Shown here one piece after another: positions 50,518 to 60,800 of a stretch of DNA of 64,000 nt (within the stretch, counting starts at the first letter, position 1; every line of letters starts with the position of its first letter). The notes beneath the pieces are model-generated. The model searched no databases. It worked only from the letters and a program-made list of their open reading frames with translations, and was not told the origin of the DNA. The stretch is from Microthrixaceae bacterium (GTDB lineage: Bacteria; Actinomycetota; Acidimicrobiia; Acidimicrobiales; Acidimicrobilacustridaceae). The stretch covers positions 62,001 through 126,000 of the forward strand of contig CANFHM010000001.1 of assembly GCA_947446975.1 (NCBI GenBank). Reading direction: 5' to 3'. A program made the translations under genes and the position numbers.

Positions 50518-51390
50518 TCAGGCGGCACGGGCGGCCATGGCGGTCACATGTTCGATGATCGTGGCCCAGTAGTACCGGGGGATGTCGTGGCCCATGCCGT
50601 CGAGCCGCAGGAACTCGCAGCCCCGCAGACACTCCGCGGTGCGTTCGCCGCCGCTGATGGTGACCAGCGGGTCGAGTTCGCCGTGCACCACGAGCGCCGG
50701 GAGATCGAGACCCCGGAGCCCCTCGGAGCGCGACGGCGAGGTGACGATGGCGATGAGCTGGGCGGTGACGCCATCGGGGTGGAAGCACCGATCGAAGGAG
50801 CGGGCGTTGCGCTCGAGGATCCAGTCCTCATCGCAGTGCTCGGGACCGGCGAGGAGACGACCGGCGACGATGGAGTTCTCCAGGTAGGCAGCCCGCTCGG
50901 TGGGGGCCGGCTCGAGCAGCACCGCCACCGCTTCGGGGGTGGGCTGACCGACATCGGGATCGCCGGTGGTGGACATCACCGAGGTGAGCGTGAGCACCCG
51001 TTCGGGCGCATCGATCGCCATCTGCTGGACGATCATCCCGCCCATCGAGCCACCGAGCAGATGTGCCCGCTCCACGCCGATGGCGTCGAGCAGACCCCAG
51101 GCATCGGCGGCCATGTCGGCGATCTGGTAGGGCGCCTCGATCGGCTCACCCTGGAGGTAGCCCGCCACAGCGGCCATCAGATCGATGTGGGTGTCGATCT
51201 TGGTGGAGAGCCCGACATCGCGGTTGTCGAAGATGACCACATGGAACCCGCGGTCGACGAACGCCTGCACGAAGTCGGGTGACCACCAGGTGAGCTGGCA
51301 TCCCAGACCCATCACCAGCAGCAGGGCGGGATCCTCCGGGTCGCCGAAGGTCTCGTACTCGATCTCGATGCCGTTCGATTCAGCGCGCAT
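50518..51390 (-). CDS. Alpha/beta hydrolase
   Basis: A 290-residue alpha/beta-hydrolase fold protein. LLLVMGLGCQLTWW supplies the oxyanion region, GGSMGGMIVQQ near residue 100 the nucleophile elbow (Ser), VHGELDPLV the Asp, and DGMGHDIP the His. Such GMGH ends recall the 3-oxoadipate enol-lactonase/epoxide-hydrolase type. ATG at 51390; AAGGA lies 9 nt upstream. It is divergent from galT. Confidence 0.93.
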   Translation of the reverse strand: MRAESNGIEIEYETFGDPEDPALLLVMGLGCQLTWWSPDFVQAFVDRGFHVVIFDNRDVGLSTKIDTHIDLMAAVAGYLQGEPIEAPYQIADMAADAWGLLDAIGVERAHLLGGSMGGMIVQQMAIDAPERVLTLTSVMSTTGDPDVGQPTPEAVAVLLEPAPTERAAYLENSIVAGRLLAGPEHCDEDWILERNARSFDRCFHPDGVTAQLIAIVTSPSRSEGLRGLDLPALVVHGELDPLVTISGGERTAECLRGCEFLRLDGMGHDIPRYYWATIIEHVTAMAARAA

Positions 51391-51435
51391 GGCTGAATCC
51401 TTCCCGTCACCCGGGAACCGGTCAAGCGACCGGAG

Positions 51436-51441
51436 TACCGT
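51436..51441 (+). promoter_or_regulatory. -10 box of galT-galK (leaderless)
   Basis: TACCGT is 8 nt before the GTG at 51450. Confidence 0.42.
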
Positions 51442-51449
51442 CGTGCCCC

Positions 51450-52310
51450 GTGACGGAACTGCACATCGATCCGCTCTCGGGGACGCCCACCCGGATCGTG
51501 CCCTCGCGCCAGCGCCGGCCCAACCTCCCCGATGGCAGCTGCCCGTTCTGCCCGGGTGGGCTCGAGGCCCCCGATCCCTACGACGTGCTGTCGTTCCCGA
51601 ACCGCTGGCCACCGATCGACGGCGACCGGGCCGAGATCATCCTCTACTCCCCCGACCACGACACCGATCTCGGACGACTCGACCCCGCCCAGGGGCGCCG
51701 GCTCGTCGACCTGTGGGCCGATCGCTCGGCGACGCTCGGTGCCCGTTCCGATGTCTCCTACGTCCTGATCTTCGAGAACCGCGGGGCCGAGGTGGGGGCC
51801 ACCATCGCCCACCCACATGGCCAGCTCTACGCCTTCGACACCGTGCCGCCCGCGGCGGCGCGCGAACTGAACGACCCGCTCGCCGCCCGCACCTTCGATG
51901 CCGATGCCCATGTCGAGCGCGTGGTGATCACCTCGGCGCACTGGTCGGCGTGGATCCCCGCCGCCGCCGGCTGGCCCTATGAACTGCTCGTCGCACCATC
52001 GCGGGCCGTCGCCGATCTCCCATCGCTCAGCCCGGAGGAACGCGACGGCCTCGGCCGCACATTGATCGATCTGGTCAGCAGACTCGATGCGCTCTTCGAT
52101 GAGCAGATGCCGTACATGCTGTGGATCCACCAGCGCCCCTTCGACGGCGGCGCGTGGCCCGATGCACGGGTGCATGTCCATATCGCCCCGCTGCTGCGCG
52201 CCCCGGCCACCCGACGATTCATGGCCGCCGGCGAACTCGGCAGCGGTGTGCTGTTCAACCCGGTGGACCCCATCGATGCCGCTGCGGCCCTGCGGGATCT
52301 CGCGGGATGA
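51450..52310 (+). CDS. galT: Galactose-1-phosphate uridylyltransferase
   Basis: A 286-residue GalT of the HIT superfamily. CPFCPGGLEAPDPYDV near residue 30 holds the zinc cysteines, and IAHPHGQLYAF has the catalytic His-Pro-His with the covalent uridylyl His. It is on the short side of the family (about 320-350), lacking part of the C-terminal end. GTG start. Its stop overlaps galK (ATGA). Together with GalK it forms the Leloir pair; galE and galM are not in the window. Confidence 0.93.
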   Translation: MTELHIDPLSGTPTRIVPSRQRRPNLPDGSCPFCPGGLEAPDPYDVLSFPNRWPPIDGDRAEIILYSPDHDTDLGRLDPAQGRRLVDLWADRSATLGARSDVSYVLIFENRGAEVGATIAHPHGQLYAFDTVPPAAARELNDPLAARTFDADAHVERVVITSAHWSAWIPAAAGWPYELLVAPSRAVADLPSLSPEERDGLGRTLIDLVSRLDALFDEQMPYMLWIHQRPFDGGAWPDARVHVHIAPLLRAPATRRFMAAGELGSGVLFNPVDPIDAAAALRDLAG

Positions 52311-53344
52311 CCGCCTCGCCGACCCTCGGGGTCGCACAGGCCCCGGGCCGGGTCAACCTCATCGGCGACCACACTGATCACGCCGGTGGTCTGGCCCTGC
52401 CCATGGCCATCGATCTCGGCACCACCATCGAGGGCCGGCGCGGGGGCGATCGCCTGCAGCTGCGATCGGCGCAGTTCCCATCGGCGCTGTCGGTGTCCCT
52501 GCCGCTCCGCGATGCGCGTATCGAACCCGACTGGGCGCGCTATGTGGCTGCGGTGGCCGTCGAACTGCAGCCCCAGCAGGGCTTCACCGGCACCATCACC
52601 TCCACACTGCCGCTCGGCGCCGGACTGTCATCGAGCGCATCGCTCGAGATCGCCGCCGCACTGGCCCTCGGATTCACCGGCTCCGACATGGAGCTCGCAC
52701 TGCTGGCCCAGCGCAGCGAGTTCGCCGCCGTCGGCGTGCCCTGCGGTCTGCTCGACCAGCTCTCCTGCGTGTTCGCCCGGGAGGGACACGCGCTGTGCAT
52801 CGATTTCGGATCGCTGGAGATCGAGACCGTGCCGATGCCGGTCGGGCTCGACATCGTCGTGGTGCACTCCGGGGTGGAGCGGACCCTCGCCGGCTCCGCC
52901 TACGCCGAGCGACGGGCGGCCTGTGAGCGGGCGGCCTCGATCATCGGGCCGCTCGCGACCAGCTCGATCGAGGACCTCCCCGCCATCGCCGATCCGATCA
53001 TCCGGCGACGGGCGCGACACGTCATCACCGAATGCTCCCGGGTCGTCGAAGCCACCGCGGCGCTGCGCTCCGGCGATGTCGTCAGCTTCGGCGAGCACAT
53101 GACCGACAGCCATCGGAGCCTGCGCGATGACTTCGAGGTCTCGACCCCGGAGGTGGATGCGCTGGTGGAGGTGCTCACCGCGATGCCGGGCGTGCACGGT
53201 GCCCGCATCACCGGGGCGGGATTCGGCGGCTGTGTCGTGGCGGCATGCGAGCCCGGGGCGATCGCCGATCCGACGACGTTCAGCGGTCGGGGTTGGATCG
53301 TGCGGGCCGCTGGTCCGGCGAGCATGCAGCTGATCGACGACTGA
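52307..53344 (+). CDS. galK: Galactokinase
   Basis: A 345-residue GHMP kinase. APGRVNLIGDHTDHAGG (Asp replaces Glu of the usual GEHTDY) is the galactokinase signature, GAGLSSSASLEIA the ATP-binding motif, and GAGFGGCVV the third motif. The catalytic Asp lies in CGLLDQLSCVF. Coupled to galT. Confidence 0.96.
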   Translation: MTASPTLGVAQAPGRVNLIGDHTDHAGGLALPMAIDLGTTIEGRRGGDRLQLRSAQFPSALSVSLPLRDARIEPDWARYVAAVAVELQPQQGFTGTITSTLPLGAGLSSSASLEIAAALALGFTGSDMELALLAQRSEFAAVGVPCGLLDQLSCVFAREGHALCIDFGSLEIETVPMPVGLDIVVVHSGVERTLAGSAYAERRAACERAASIIGPLATSSIEDLPAIADPIIRRRARHVITECSRVVEATAALRSGDVVSFGEHMTDSHRSLRDDFEVSTPEVDALVEVLTAMPGVHGARITGAGFGGCVVAACEPGAIADPTTFSGRGWIVRAAGPASMQLIDD

Positions 53345-53390
53345 GCGGATACGACTGAGAAACTGCGGAGGACCGGCAGCGACGGACCGG

Positions 53391-54023
53391 CTACATCCGA
53401 CCGAGCAGCTCCGCCTTCTTCGTCTGGAACTCGGCCTCGGTGAGCACGCCCTGATCGCGCAGGGCACTGAGCTTGGCGATCTGATCGGGGATGGACTCCC
53501 CGCCGGCATGGACGCGGTTGATGCCGCCGGAGATGCGATCGGCCTGCTTGTTCGCGTTGCGCTCCATCTGCTGATAGATCTCGTTCTGCACGGCGCTCGG
53601 GTTGCGGATGTCGTCGAAGCGCTGGGCGCCGTCCTTCGAGGCCGACTCGATGTCGAGGTCGCCGAGACCGAGCATGCGTTCGAAGATCCGCTGATGGAAG
53701 AAGATCGTGTTGATGCGTTCGAGCGGGATCTCGATGCCGTGCTTGGCGATGATCCCGCTGCGGAAGATGACCCGATCCGAGGTGAGCACGAAATGGGTGC
53801 TGATCCAGGCGATGTAGCGCTGCACGAACCACAGCAGCGTGAGCAGCAGACCGCCCCCGGCGATGATCTTCACGACATCGGGCCAGTCGTTCAGCTGTGC
53901 CACCACCGAGAGCACGAACACCACCGTCAGCACGCCGGCCGACTTGGCGAAGAACCACCAGTGCGGATGGAGATCGAGCACCAGTTCCTCGGAGGGATGC
54001 AGTTCGTCCTGGGGATAGGGCAT
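53391..54023 (-). CDS. PH-domain membrane protein with SHOCT tail
   Basis: A 210-residue protein with two membrane helices (FFAKSAGVLTVVFVLSVVAQ and IIAGGGLLLTLLWFVQRYIA), then a bacterial PH-like domain (HFVLTSDRVIFRSGIIAKHG, IPLERINTIFF) and a C-terminal SHOCT helix pair (IAKLSALRDQGVLTEAEFQT). Proteins of this kind are widespread envelope proteins of unknown function. ATG at 54023 was chosen since TACCGT is 5 nt upstream on this strand, rather than a GTG at 54044. It is divergent from uvrD2. Confidence 0.9.
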   Translation of the reverse strand: MPYPQDELHPSEELVLDLHPHWWFFAKSAGVLTVVFVLSVVAQLNDWPDVVKIIAGGGLLLTLLWFVQRYIAWISTHFVLTSDRVIFRSGIIAKHGIEIPLERINTIFFHQRIFERMLGLGDLDIESASKDGAQRFDDIRNPSAVQNEIYQQMERNANKQADRISGGINRVHAGGESIPDQIAKLSALRDQGVLTEAEFQTKKAELLGRM

Positions 54024-54028
54024 GGGAA

Positions 54029-54034
54029 ACGGTA
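54029..54034 (-). promoter_or_regulatory. -10 box of the PH/SHOCT gene (leaderless)
   Basis: TACCGT on the minus strand, 5 nt before the ATG at 54023. Confidence 0.4.
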
Positions 54035-54063
54035 CCCCCGACACGACTGTCGCGGGTGGTGAG

Positions 54064-54069
54064 TACCGT
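54064..54069 (+). promoter_or_regulatory. -10 box of uvrD2 (leaderless)
   Basis: TACCGT, 7 nt before the GTG at 54077; it supports that start over an upstream GTG. Confidence 0.42.
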
Positions 54070-54076
54070 CTCCCCG

Positions 54077-56272
54077 GTGAATCCCGACGACCTGCTCCAC
54101 GGCCTCAACCCGGCGCAGCGCGATGCCGTCACCGCCACCACATCGCCGCTGTGCATCCTCGCCGGTGCCGGTTCCGGCAAGACCCGCGTGCTCACCCGTC
54201 GGGTGGCCTGGCGGGCCGCCACCGGCGATCTCGATCCCCGCCATGTGCTCTCGCTCACCTTCACCCGCAAGGCGGCCGCCGAGCTCACCAGTCGCCTGCG
54301 GGCACTGGGCCTGCGCGATTCCGTCGCCGCCGGCACGTTCCATTCGGTGGCGTACGCCCAGCTCCGGGGCCGCTGGGCCGAGCGGGGCATCACTCCCCCC
54401 ACCCTGCTCGACCGCAAGGTCGGATTCGTCATCCGTCTGCTGGGTCAGTTCCCGAAGAACGTCTCGGCCATCCCCGCCATCGACTTCATCTCCGAGATCG
54501 AATGGGCCAAGGCCCGCATGATCGAACCCGGCCAGTACGCCGAGGCCGCCGAGCGGGCCGGCCGTCGTCCCCCCACCGCACCATCCATCGTCGCTGATGT
54601 CTTCGATCGCTACGAGTCCGTCCGGCGCGACCAGCGCCTCGTCGACTTCGACGATCTCCTGCGGGTCTGCGAGCGCGATCTCCGCAACGATCCCGAGTTC
54701 GCCGCTGCGCAGCGCTGGCGGTTCCAGCATCTGTTCGTCGACGAGTTCCAGGACGTCAACCCGCTGCAGGCGGCGCTGCTCGACGCCTGGCGCGGCGATC
54801 GCCTCGACCTGTGCGTCGTCGGCGATCCCAACCAGGCGATCTACGCATGGAACGGCGCCGACCCCGAACTCCTGCGTCGTTTCCCGGCGCAGTTCCCCAC
54901 GGCGCAGGTGGTGCGTCTCACCGAGAACTACCGCTCCACACCGCAGATCCTCGGCGTGGCCAATGCCGTGCTCATCGGCGGCGGACGCGGCGTCGACCGC
55001 GCCGGCGCACTGCAGGCCACCCGCTCCGACGGTCGCGTTCCGAGCATCGTCAGCTACGCCACCGATCGCGAGGAGGCCACCGGGATCGCCCGCTCCGTGC
55101 GTGATCATCACGGCCCCGGCGCTCGCTGGTCGGCGCAGGCCGTGCTCGTGCGCACCAACGCCCAGATCCCCGCCATCGAGGAGGCGCTCAGCGCCGCTCG
55201 AATCCCCTTCCGGGTGCGCGGTGCGGCGCCACTGCTCGAGCAGCCCGAGGTCAAGGCGGCGCTCGGCCGGATCCGTCAGTCCACCGGCACCTTCGGCGAT
55301 GCCCTCGCCGATCTCGCCACCTCCGTCGACGACGCCGAGGTCGAGGGGGAGGGCGCCGCCGAGCGGCAGGCCAACGTCGATGCCCTCGTGCAGCTCGGCC
55401 GCGACTACCTCGCCGTCGAGCCCGGCCCCACCACCCCGGGCTTCCTGGCCTGGCTGACCACCACCACGCGGGCCGATCAACCCGATCGCAACGGCGATGC
55501 CGTCGAACTCTGCACGTTCCACGCCGCCAAGGGGCTGGAATGGCCCATCGTGCATCTCGCCGGCATCGAATCCGGGCTCGTGCCCATCGCCCATGCGAAG
55601 ACCAACGAATCGCTCTCCGAGGAGCTCCGGCTGTTCTATGTGGCCATCACCCGGGCCGAGCGGGAACTGCGCTGCACCTGGGCCCAGCAGCGCCGGTACG
55701 GCACCCGCGACATGCACCGCGAGCCATCGCCGTACCTCGACACCGTCTCGGCCGCCTGCGCGGCGCTCAGCGCAGGGCTCGCCCCCGATGCTGTGGGGCG
55801 GGGCGAGGTCCTCCCCGACACGCCCGGGTCACCGGGAGGCCCGCGCCGGGGGTCGGCCCGCAGCGGTGGCTCGCGATCAGCCGGGGGCCGAAGCTCCACA
55901 GCACGCACCGCCACTTCACGCACCGCCCAATCGCGCACCAACGGCATCCGCACCGCCGACGAGCTCGACGAGGCCGGTCAGGAGCTGCTCGAGGAACTCC
56001 GGTCCTGGCGCCTCACCCGGGCCCGGGCCGCGGCCACACCGGCGTTCGTCATCTGCAACGACCGCACGCTCATCGAGATCGCCCTCACCCGCCCCCGGTC
56101 CAACGCCGAACTGCTCGCCGTGCACGGGTTCGGCGAGGTCAAGGCCGCCCGGTTCGGCCCCGAACTCCTCGCCATCGTCGCCGCTGCTACGACCTCCATC
56201 TCCGGCTCGATCTCCGGCTCCGGCTCCGAGGACCCGGCTCAGGATCCCGCAGGGGGATCAGCCGGCGGCTGA
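54077..56272 (+). CDS. uvrD2: ATP-dependent DNA helicase UvrD2-like (UvrD/Rep with HRDC)
   Basis: A 731-residue superfamily 1A helicase. Walker A AGAGSGKTRVLTRR near residue 32, DEFQDVNPLQAAL (motif II), QAIYAWNGADP (motif III), and TFHAAKGLEW (motif V-like) are intact. A C-terminal HRDC domain (TLIEIALTRPRSNAELLAVHG) follows a basic Arg/Ser/Thr linker, the arrangement of mycobacterial UvrD2. Start GTG at 54077. Role in DNA repair. The 3' end overlaps that of the convergent thioesterase by 15 nt. Confidence 0.94.
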   Translation: MNPDDLLHGLNPAQRDAVTATTSPLCILAGAGSGKTRVLTRRVAWRAATGDLDPRHVLSLTFTRKAAAELTSRLRALGLRDSVAAGTFHSVAYAQLRGRWAERGITPPTLLDRKVGFVIRLLGQFPKNVSAIPAIDFISEIEWAKARMIEPGQYAEAAERAGRRPPTAPSIVADVFDRYESVRRDQRLVDFDDLLRVCERDLRNDPEFAAAQRWRFQHLFVDEFQDVNPLQAALLDAWRGDRLDLCVVGDPNQAIYAWNGADPELLRRFPAQFPTAQVVRLTENYRSTPQILGVANAVLIGGGRGVDRAGALQATRSDGRVPSIVSYATDREEATGIARSVRDHHGPGARWSAQAVLVRTNAQIPAIEEALSAARIPFRVRGAAPLLEQPEVKAALGRIRQSTGTFGDALADLATSVDDAEVEGEGAAERQANVDALVQLGRDYLAVEPGPTTPGFLAWLTTTTRADQPDRNGDAVELCTFHAAKGLEWPIVHLAGIESGLVPIAHAKTNESLSEELRLFYVAITRAERELRCTWAQQRRYGTRDMHREPSPYLDTVSAACAALSAGLAPDAVGRGEVLPDTPGSPGGPRRGSARSGGSRSAGGRSSTARTATSRTAQSRTNGIRTADELDEAGQELLEELRSWRLTRARAAATPAFVICNDRTLIEIALTRPRSNAELLAVHGFGEVKAARFGPELLAIVAAATTSISGSISGSGSEDPAQDPAGGSAGG

Positions 56273-57001
56273 GCCGCCACCGGCCTCGAGCATCGAACGC
56301 ACCCGTTCGGGATCAATCGTCACGAACAATCCCTCCGCCTCGGCACACAGTCGCTCGCCGGCGTGCAGGGTCGCGGTGCACAGGATCTTGCGTCCCTCCG
56401 CCCGCACCAGCCGGGCCGCCAGCAGCAACTCCTGATCGAGCGGGGTGGGGCTGCGATAGTGCACCGTCAGCCGGCCGGTCATCCCCGCCCGGCCCGAATG
56501 CACCTGGGCCGCACCGAGCACCTCATCGAACAGGGCGGCGACGAACCCGCCGTGCACGCATCCGGGCGGTCCCTCGTACAGCGACCCGAGGGTCACTCTG
56601 GCCTCGATGGCGTCCTCGGTGAAGACCACCTGCATCGGCGGAGCCACCGGGTTGGCCTGCCCGATGAACGGCGAACGCTCCCGCAGTCGATGCGACTGGC
56701 GGATGGCGGTGGCGCTGATCACCGAGAAGTCCCCCGGCACGACGAGCGCATCAGGAGTTCCCCCGGGCACCTCCCCGGCGATGGCATCGACCGCATCGGC
56801 GATCCGATCCAGTTCCTCGATCGAGGCCGAGGTGGCCGACAGCGCCACGATGAGGCGACGGACCGCAGCAGCGGTGCGGCGGGCCGCCTCCTCCTCGACG
56901 GTGACATCGAGGACCGCATCCACCCCGAAGGCGTTGGCGGTGGCACCCACGCCGAACACGTTGCCGTCGACGAACCCCGGTGTCGTGCTCTCGGCCGCCA
57001 T
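56258..57001 (-). CDS. Hotdog-fold thioesterase (PaaI-type) with N-terminal extension
   Basis: A 247-residue protein. The C-terminal half contains the hotdog thioesterase motif GCVHGGFVAALFDEVLG near residue 153, with the HGG and D/E catalytic positions, and a strand-rich remainder (LTVHYRSPTPLDQELL). The first about 110 residues are a helical extension not usual for PaaI, with Ala/Val-rich stretches and no known domain. ATG at 57001 overlaps the xth stop by one base. Such enzymes hydrolyse acyl-CoA or aromatic-CoA thioesters. Confidence 0.85.
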   Translation of the reverse strand: MAAESTTPGFVDGNVFGVGATANAFGVDAVLDVTVEEEAARRTAAAVRRLIVALSATSASIEELDRIADAVDAIAGEVPGGTPDALVVPGDFSVISATAIRQSHRLRERSPFIGQANPVAPPMQVVFTEDAIEARVTLGSLYEGPPGCVHGGFVAALFDEVLGAAQVHSGRAGMTGRLTVHYRSPTPLDQELLLAARLVRAEGRKILCTATLHAGERLCAEAEGLFVTIDPERVRSMLEAGGGSAAG

Positions 57002-57777
57002 CAGTCGGCCAGTTCCACGATGACCGGTGCATGGTCGCTGGGCTGCTTGCCCTTGCGAGCGTCGCGGTCGATGCTGCAGTCGGTGGCCCGGGCGGCGAGC
57101 GCCTCGGTGGCCATGATCAGGTCGATGCGCATGCCGCGTCCCTGATGGAAGTCGCCACCGCGGTAGTCCCACCACGAGTACACCCGGTCCTCGTCGTGGA
57201 ACCGGCGGAACACATCGGTGAGCCCCCACTGTTCGAGGGAGCGCAGCGCCTCCCGTTCCGGTTCGCTCACATGCGTGGCACCGGCGAAGGCCTCCATGCT
57301 CCAGACATCGCGATCCTCGGGGGCGATGTTGTAGTCGCCGAGCACCGCCACCTCGGCGGCCGCATCCTCGCGTCGCTCGAGCATCTCGCGCAGACGAGCC
57401 ATCCACGCCAGCTTGTAGGTGTAGTGGTCGTTGTCGAGCGACCGACCGTTGGGCACGTAGGCCGAGGCCAGCCGGACACCACCGCATGTGGCCCACAGCA
57501 GACGCGCCTCGGGATCCTCGGGGCCGTCGTCATCCCAGCCGGCCACCACATCGGTGAGACCCACCCGGGAGATGATGGCCACACCGTTCCACTGCCCCTG
57601 GCCGTAGTGGGCACTCTCGTAGCCCAGCTCGGCGAAGACCTCGGCGGGGAAGACCTCCTGCTTCATCTTGGTCTCCTGCATGCACAGGACATCCGGGGCG
57701 GTCTCGGCCACCCATTCGGTGACCCTCGGGAGCCGGGCCTTGAGCGAATTCACGTTCCACGTCGCCAGTCTGAGCAC
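57001..57777 (-). CDS. xth: Exodeoxyribonuclease III
   Basis: A 258-residue AP endonuclease/exonuclease. LATWNVNSLKARLPRV, MQETKMKQE, GDYNIAPEDRDV and SDHAPVIVEL are the family blocks with the metal Glu, Asp/Asn and Asp-His. The GTG at 57777 has TAGATT 8 nt upstream. It is divergent from kgd and followed by the coupled thioesterase. Confidence 0.96.
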   Translation of the reverse strand: MLRLATWNVNSLKARLPRVTEWVAETAPDVLCMQETKMKQEVFPAEVFAELGYESAHYGQGQWNGVAIISRVGLTDVVAGWDDDGPEDPEARLLWATCGGVRLASAYVPNGRSLDNDHYTYKLAWMARLREMLERREDAAAEVAVLGDYNIAPEDRDVWSMEAFAGATHVSEPEREALRSLEQWGLTDVFRRFHDEDRVYSWWDYRGGDFHQGRGMRIDLIMATEALAARATDCSIDRDARKGKQPSDHAPVIVELAD

Positions 57778-57785
57778 GATCGGGG

Positions 57786-57791
57786 AATCTA
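57786..57791 (-). promoter_or_regulatory. -10 box of xth (leaderless)
   Basis: TAGATT on the minus strand, 8 nt before the GTG at 57777. Confidence 0.4.
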
Positions 57792-57837
57792 TCGGTCGGG
57801 CTCGCCCCGGAGTCTCCGGTGCCCTCGCGGCCGCCGA

Positions 57838-57843
57838 TAGGCT
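57838..57843 (+). promoter_or_regulatory. -10 box of kgd (leaderless)
   Basis: TAGGCT, 8 nt before the GTG at 57852. With the xth box it forms a compact divergent promoter pair in a 74-bp gap. Confidence 0.4.
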
Positions 57844-57851
57844 GACTCCTC

Positions 57852-60800
57852 GTGGCTGACGACTCCTCCCCCCAGATCACGGGCCCCAATGCGTGGCTCG
57901 TCGACGAAATGTTCGAGCAGTACCGCACCAACCCGGATTCGGTGAGCGAGAGCTGGAAGGAGTTCTTCCACGGGTACCGGCCCACCGCTGCTCCCCGCAG
58001 CGTCGCCACGGGCACCACGGGCACCGCTCCCGCCGCAGCCCCGGCTCCTGCGACCGCCGCCGCGTCCAGCGCTGATCCCGCTGCCGAGACCGGCACGCCG
58101 CTGCGCGGGGCCGCCGCCCGCATCGTCGCCAACATGGAGTCCAGCCTCTCGGTCCCCACCGCCACGAGCTTCCGCGAGGTCCCCGCCAAGCTGCTCGAGG
58201 TCAACCGCAAGACCATCAACAGCTTCCTCACGCGCTCCCGCAGCGGCAAGGTGAGCTTCACCCACATCATCGGCTACGCCATCGTGCGCGCCATCACCGA
58301 GGCCGCACCCGTCATGAACTCGGCCTATCACGAGGGGGCCGATGGCAAGCCCTATGTGGTGAAGCACGAGCATCTCAACCTCGGTCTCGCCGTCGATCAG
58401 GAGAAGTCCGACGGCACCCGCTCGCTGCTCGTCCCCTGCATCAAGGCCGCCGACACCCTGGATTTCGCCGGGTTCCTCGACGCCTATGAGGAGATCATCC
58501 GCAAGGTCCGCTCCAACAAGCTGACCCCGGACGACTTCGCCGGCGTCACCGTCAGCCTCACCAACCCCGGCACCATCGGCACCGTGCAGTCGGTGCCCCG
58601 CCTCATGCCCGGTCAGGGTGTCATCGTCGGCGTCGGTTCGCTCGACTACCCGGCCGCCTACCAGGGCGCCGATCCCGCCACGCTCGCCGGTCTCGGCCTC
58701 TCGAAGGTCATGACCATCACGTCCACCTACGACCATCGCATCATCCAGGGCGCCGAGTCCGGACTGTTCCTGAAGCGCGTGCATGAACTGCTCATGGGCC
58801 AGCACGAGTTCTACGAGCATGTGTTCCGCTCGCTCGGCGTGCCCTATGAGGCGGTGGAATGGGGTCGTGACACCAATGCCTTCGGTCGTGAGGAGGCGAT
58901 GCTCGAGAAGCAGATGAACGTGCAGACCCTCATCAACATGCACCGGGTGCGCGGGCATCTCATCTCCGATCTCGATCCGCTCGAGGCCGAGGAGCCCTAT
59001 CTCCATCCCGAGCTCGATCCCGCCTCCTACGGCCTCACCATCTGGGATCTCGACCGCGTGTTCCTCACCGGGGGCATCGCCGGCCGCAAGCACATGAAGC
59101 TCGACGAGATCCTCGACGTCCTGCGCGACGCCTACTGCCGCACGATCGGCATCGAGTACATGCACATCCAGGATCCCGTCGAGAAGCGCTGGATCCAGCA
59201 GCAGGTCGAGGGCGTCACGTTCTCGCTCACCACCGAGGAGAAGCGTCACATCCTCGATCGTCTCAACGCCGCCGAGGCGCTCGAGAAGTTCCTCGCCACC
59301 AAGTACCTCGGGCAGAAGCGGTTCGGCATCGAGGGCGGCGAGTCCGCCATCCCGCTGCTCGACGCCGTGCTGAGCGAGGCCGCCGATGCCTCGATGCATT
59401 CCGCCGTGGTCGGCATGGCCCATCGTGGTCGCCTCAACGTGCTGGTCAACATCGTGGGCAAGAGCCATGAGCAGCTCTTCACCGAGTTCGAGGGCAACAT
59501 CGACCCCGAGAGCATCCAGGGCTCCGGCGACGTCAAGTACCACCTCGGTCAGACGGGCACCTTCACCAGTCCGGCCGGCAACACCATGCAGGTCGAACTT
59601 GCCGCCAACCCCTCCCATCTCGAGGCCGTCGACCCGGTCGTGGTCGGCATGGCCCGCGCCAAGATGGATCGCATCGAACCCCCGGGCAACTACCCGGTGC
59701 TGTCGGTGCTCGTGCACGGCGACGCCGCGTTCGCCGGTCAGGGTGTGGTGGCCGAGACCCTCAACCTGTCCGATATCCGCGGCTACCGCGTCGGCGGCAC
59801 CATCCACGTCATCATCAACAACCAACTCGGCTTCACCACCAACCCCACCGAGGCCCGCTCGTCGGAGTACCCGACCGATGTGGCCAAGATGATCCAGGCC
59901 CCGATCTTCCACGTGAACGGCGACGATCCCGAGGCCGTGGTGCGCGTCGCCCGTCTCGCCTTCGCCTATCGCCAGCAGTTCCACAAGGACGTCGTCATCG
60001 ACATGGTCTGCTATCGCCGCCATGGTCATAACGAGGGCGACGACCCCAGCTACACCCAGCCGCTCATGTACAAGCGCATCGAGGCCCGCCGTTCGGTCCG
60101 CAAGCTCTACACCGAGGCGCTGGTCCGCAAGGGCGACATCTCCCTCGAGGAGGCTGAAGCCGCGCTCGACGACTTCCAGACCCGCCTGCAGGCGGCGCTC
60201 GACGAGACCCGCTCCCACGATGCACCGGCACCGCTGGAATCAGCTCCCGAGCGTCATTACGAGGGCGTGCGTCCGCATGTCGACACCGGCGTGTCGCAGG
60301 AGACCCTCGACGCCGTGTTCGCCCAGCTCGAGTTCGTCCCGGAGGGATTCACCGTCCATCCGAAGCTGGCCAAGCAGTTCGAGGGTCGCCACACGATGTA
60401 CACCGTCGATGGCGAGGTCGACTGGGCCCTCGGCGAGGCGTTCGCCATCGGCTCGCTGCTCCATGAGGGCACGTCGGTCCGACTCACCGGCGAGGACTCC
60501 CGTCGGGGCACCTTCTCCCACCGTCACGCCGCCCTCATCGACTACGAGACCGGCCGGGACATCGTGCCGCTCGAGGGCACCGCACGCGACGGCGCCAAGT
60601 TCTGGATCTACGACTCCCTGCTGTCGGAGTTCGCCGCCCTCGGCTTCGAGTACGGCTACTCCGTCGACAACAAGGACGCCCTCGTCCTGTGGGAGGGGCA
60701 GTTCGGCGATTTCATGAACGGCGCCCAGGTCATCATCGACCAGTTCATCGTGGCGGCCGAGGACAAGTGGGGTCAGACCTCCGGCCTCGTCATGCTCCTC

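Noticed and set aside
54039-54052. LexA/SOS box in front of uvrD2
   Set aside because: The sequence CGACA-N4-TGTCG does not match the actinobacterial consensus TCGAAC-N4-GTTCGA.
57789-60218. Long antisense open frame (809 codons) opposite kgd
   Set aside because: The codon pattern on the other strand follows from the strong third-position GC of kgd, and the predicted protein is a low-complexity Gly/Glu/His-rich sequence without any motif.
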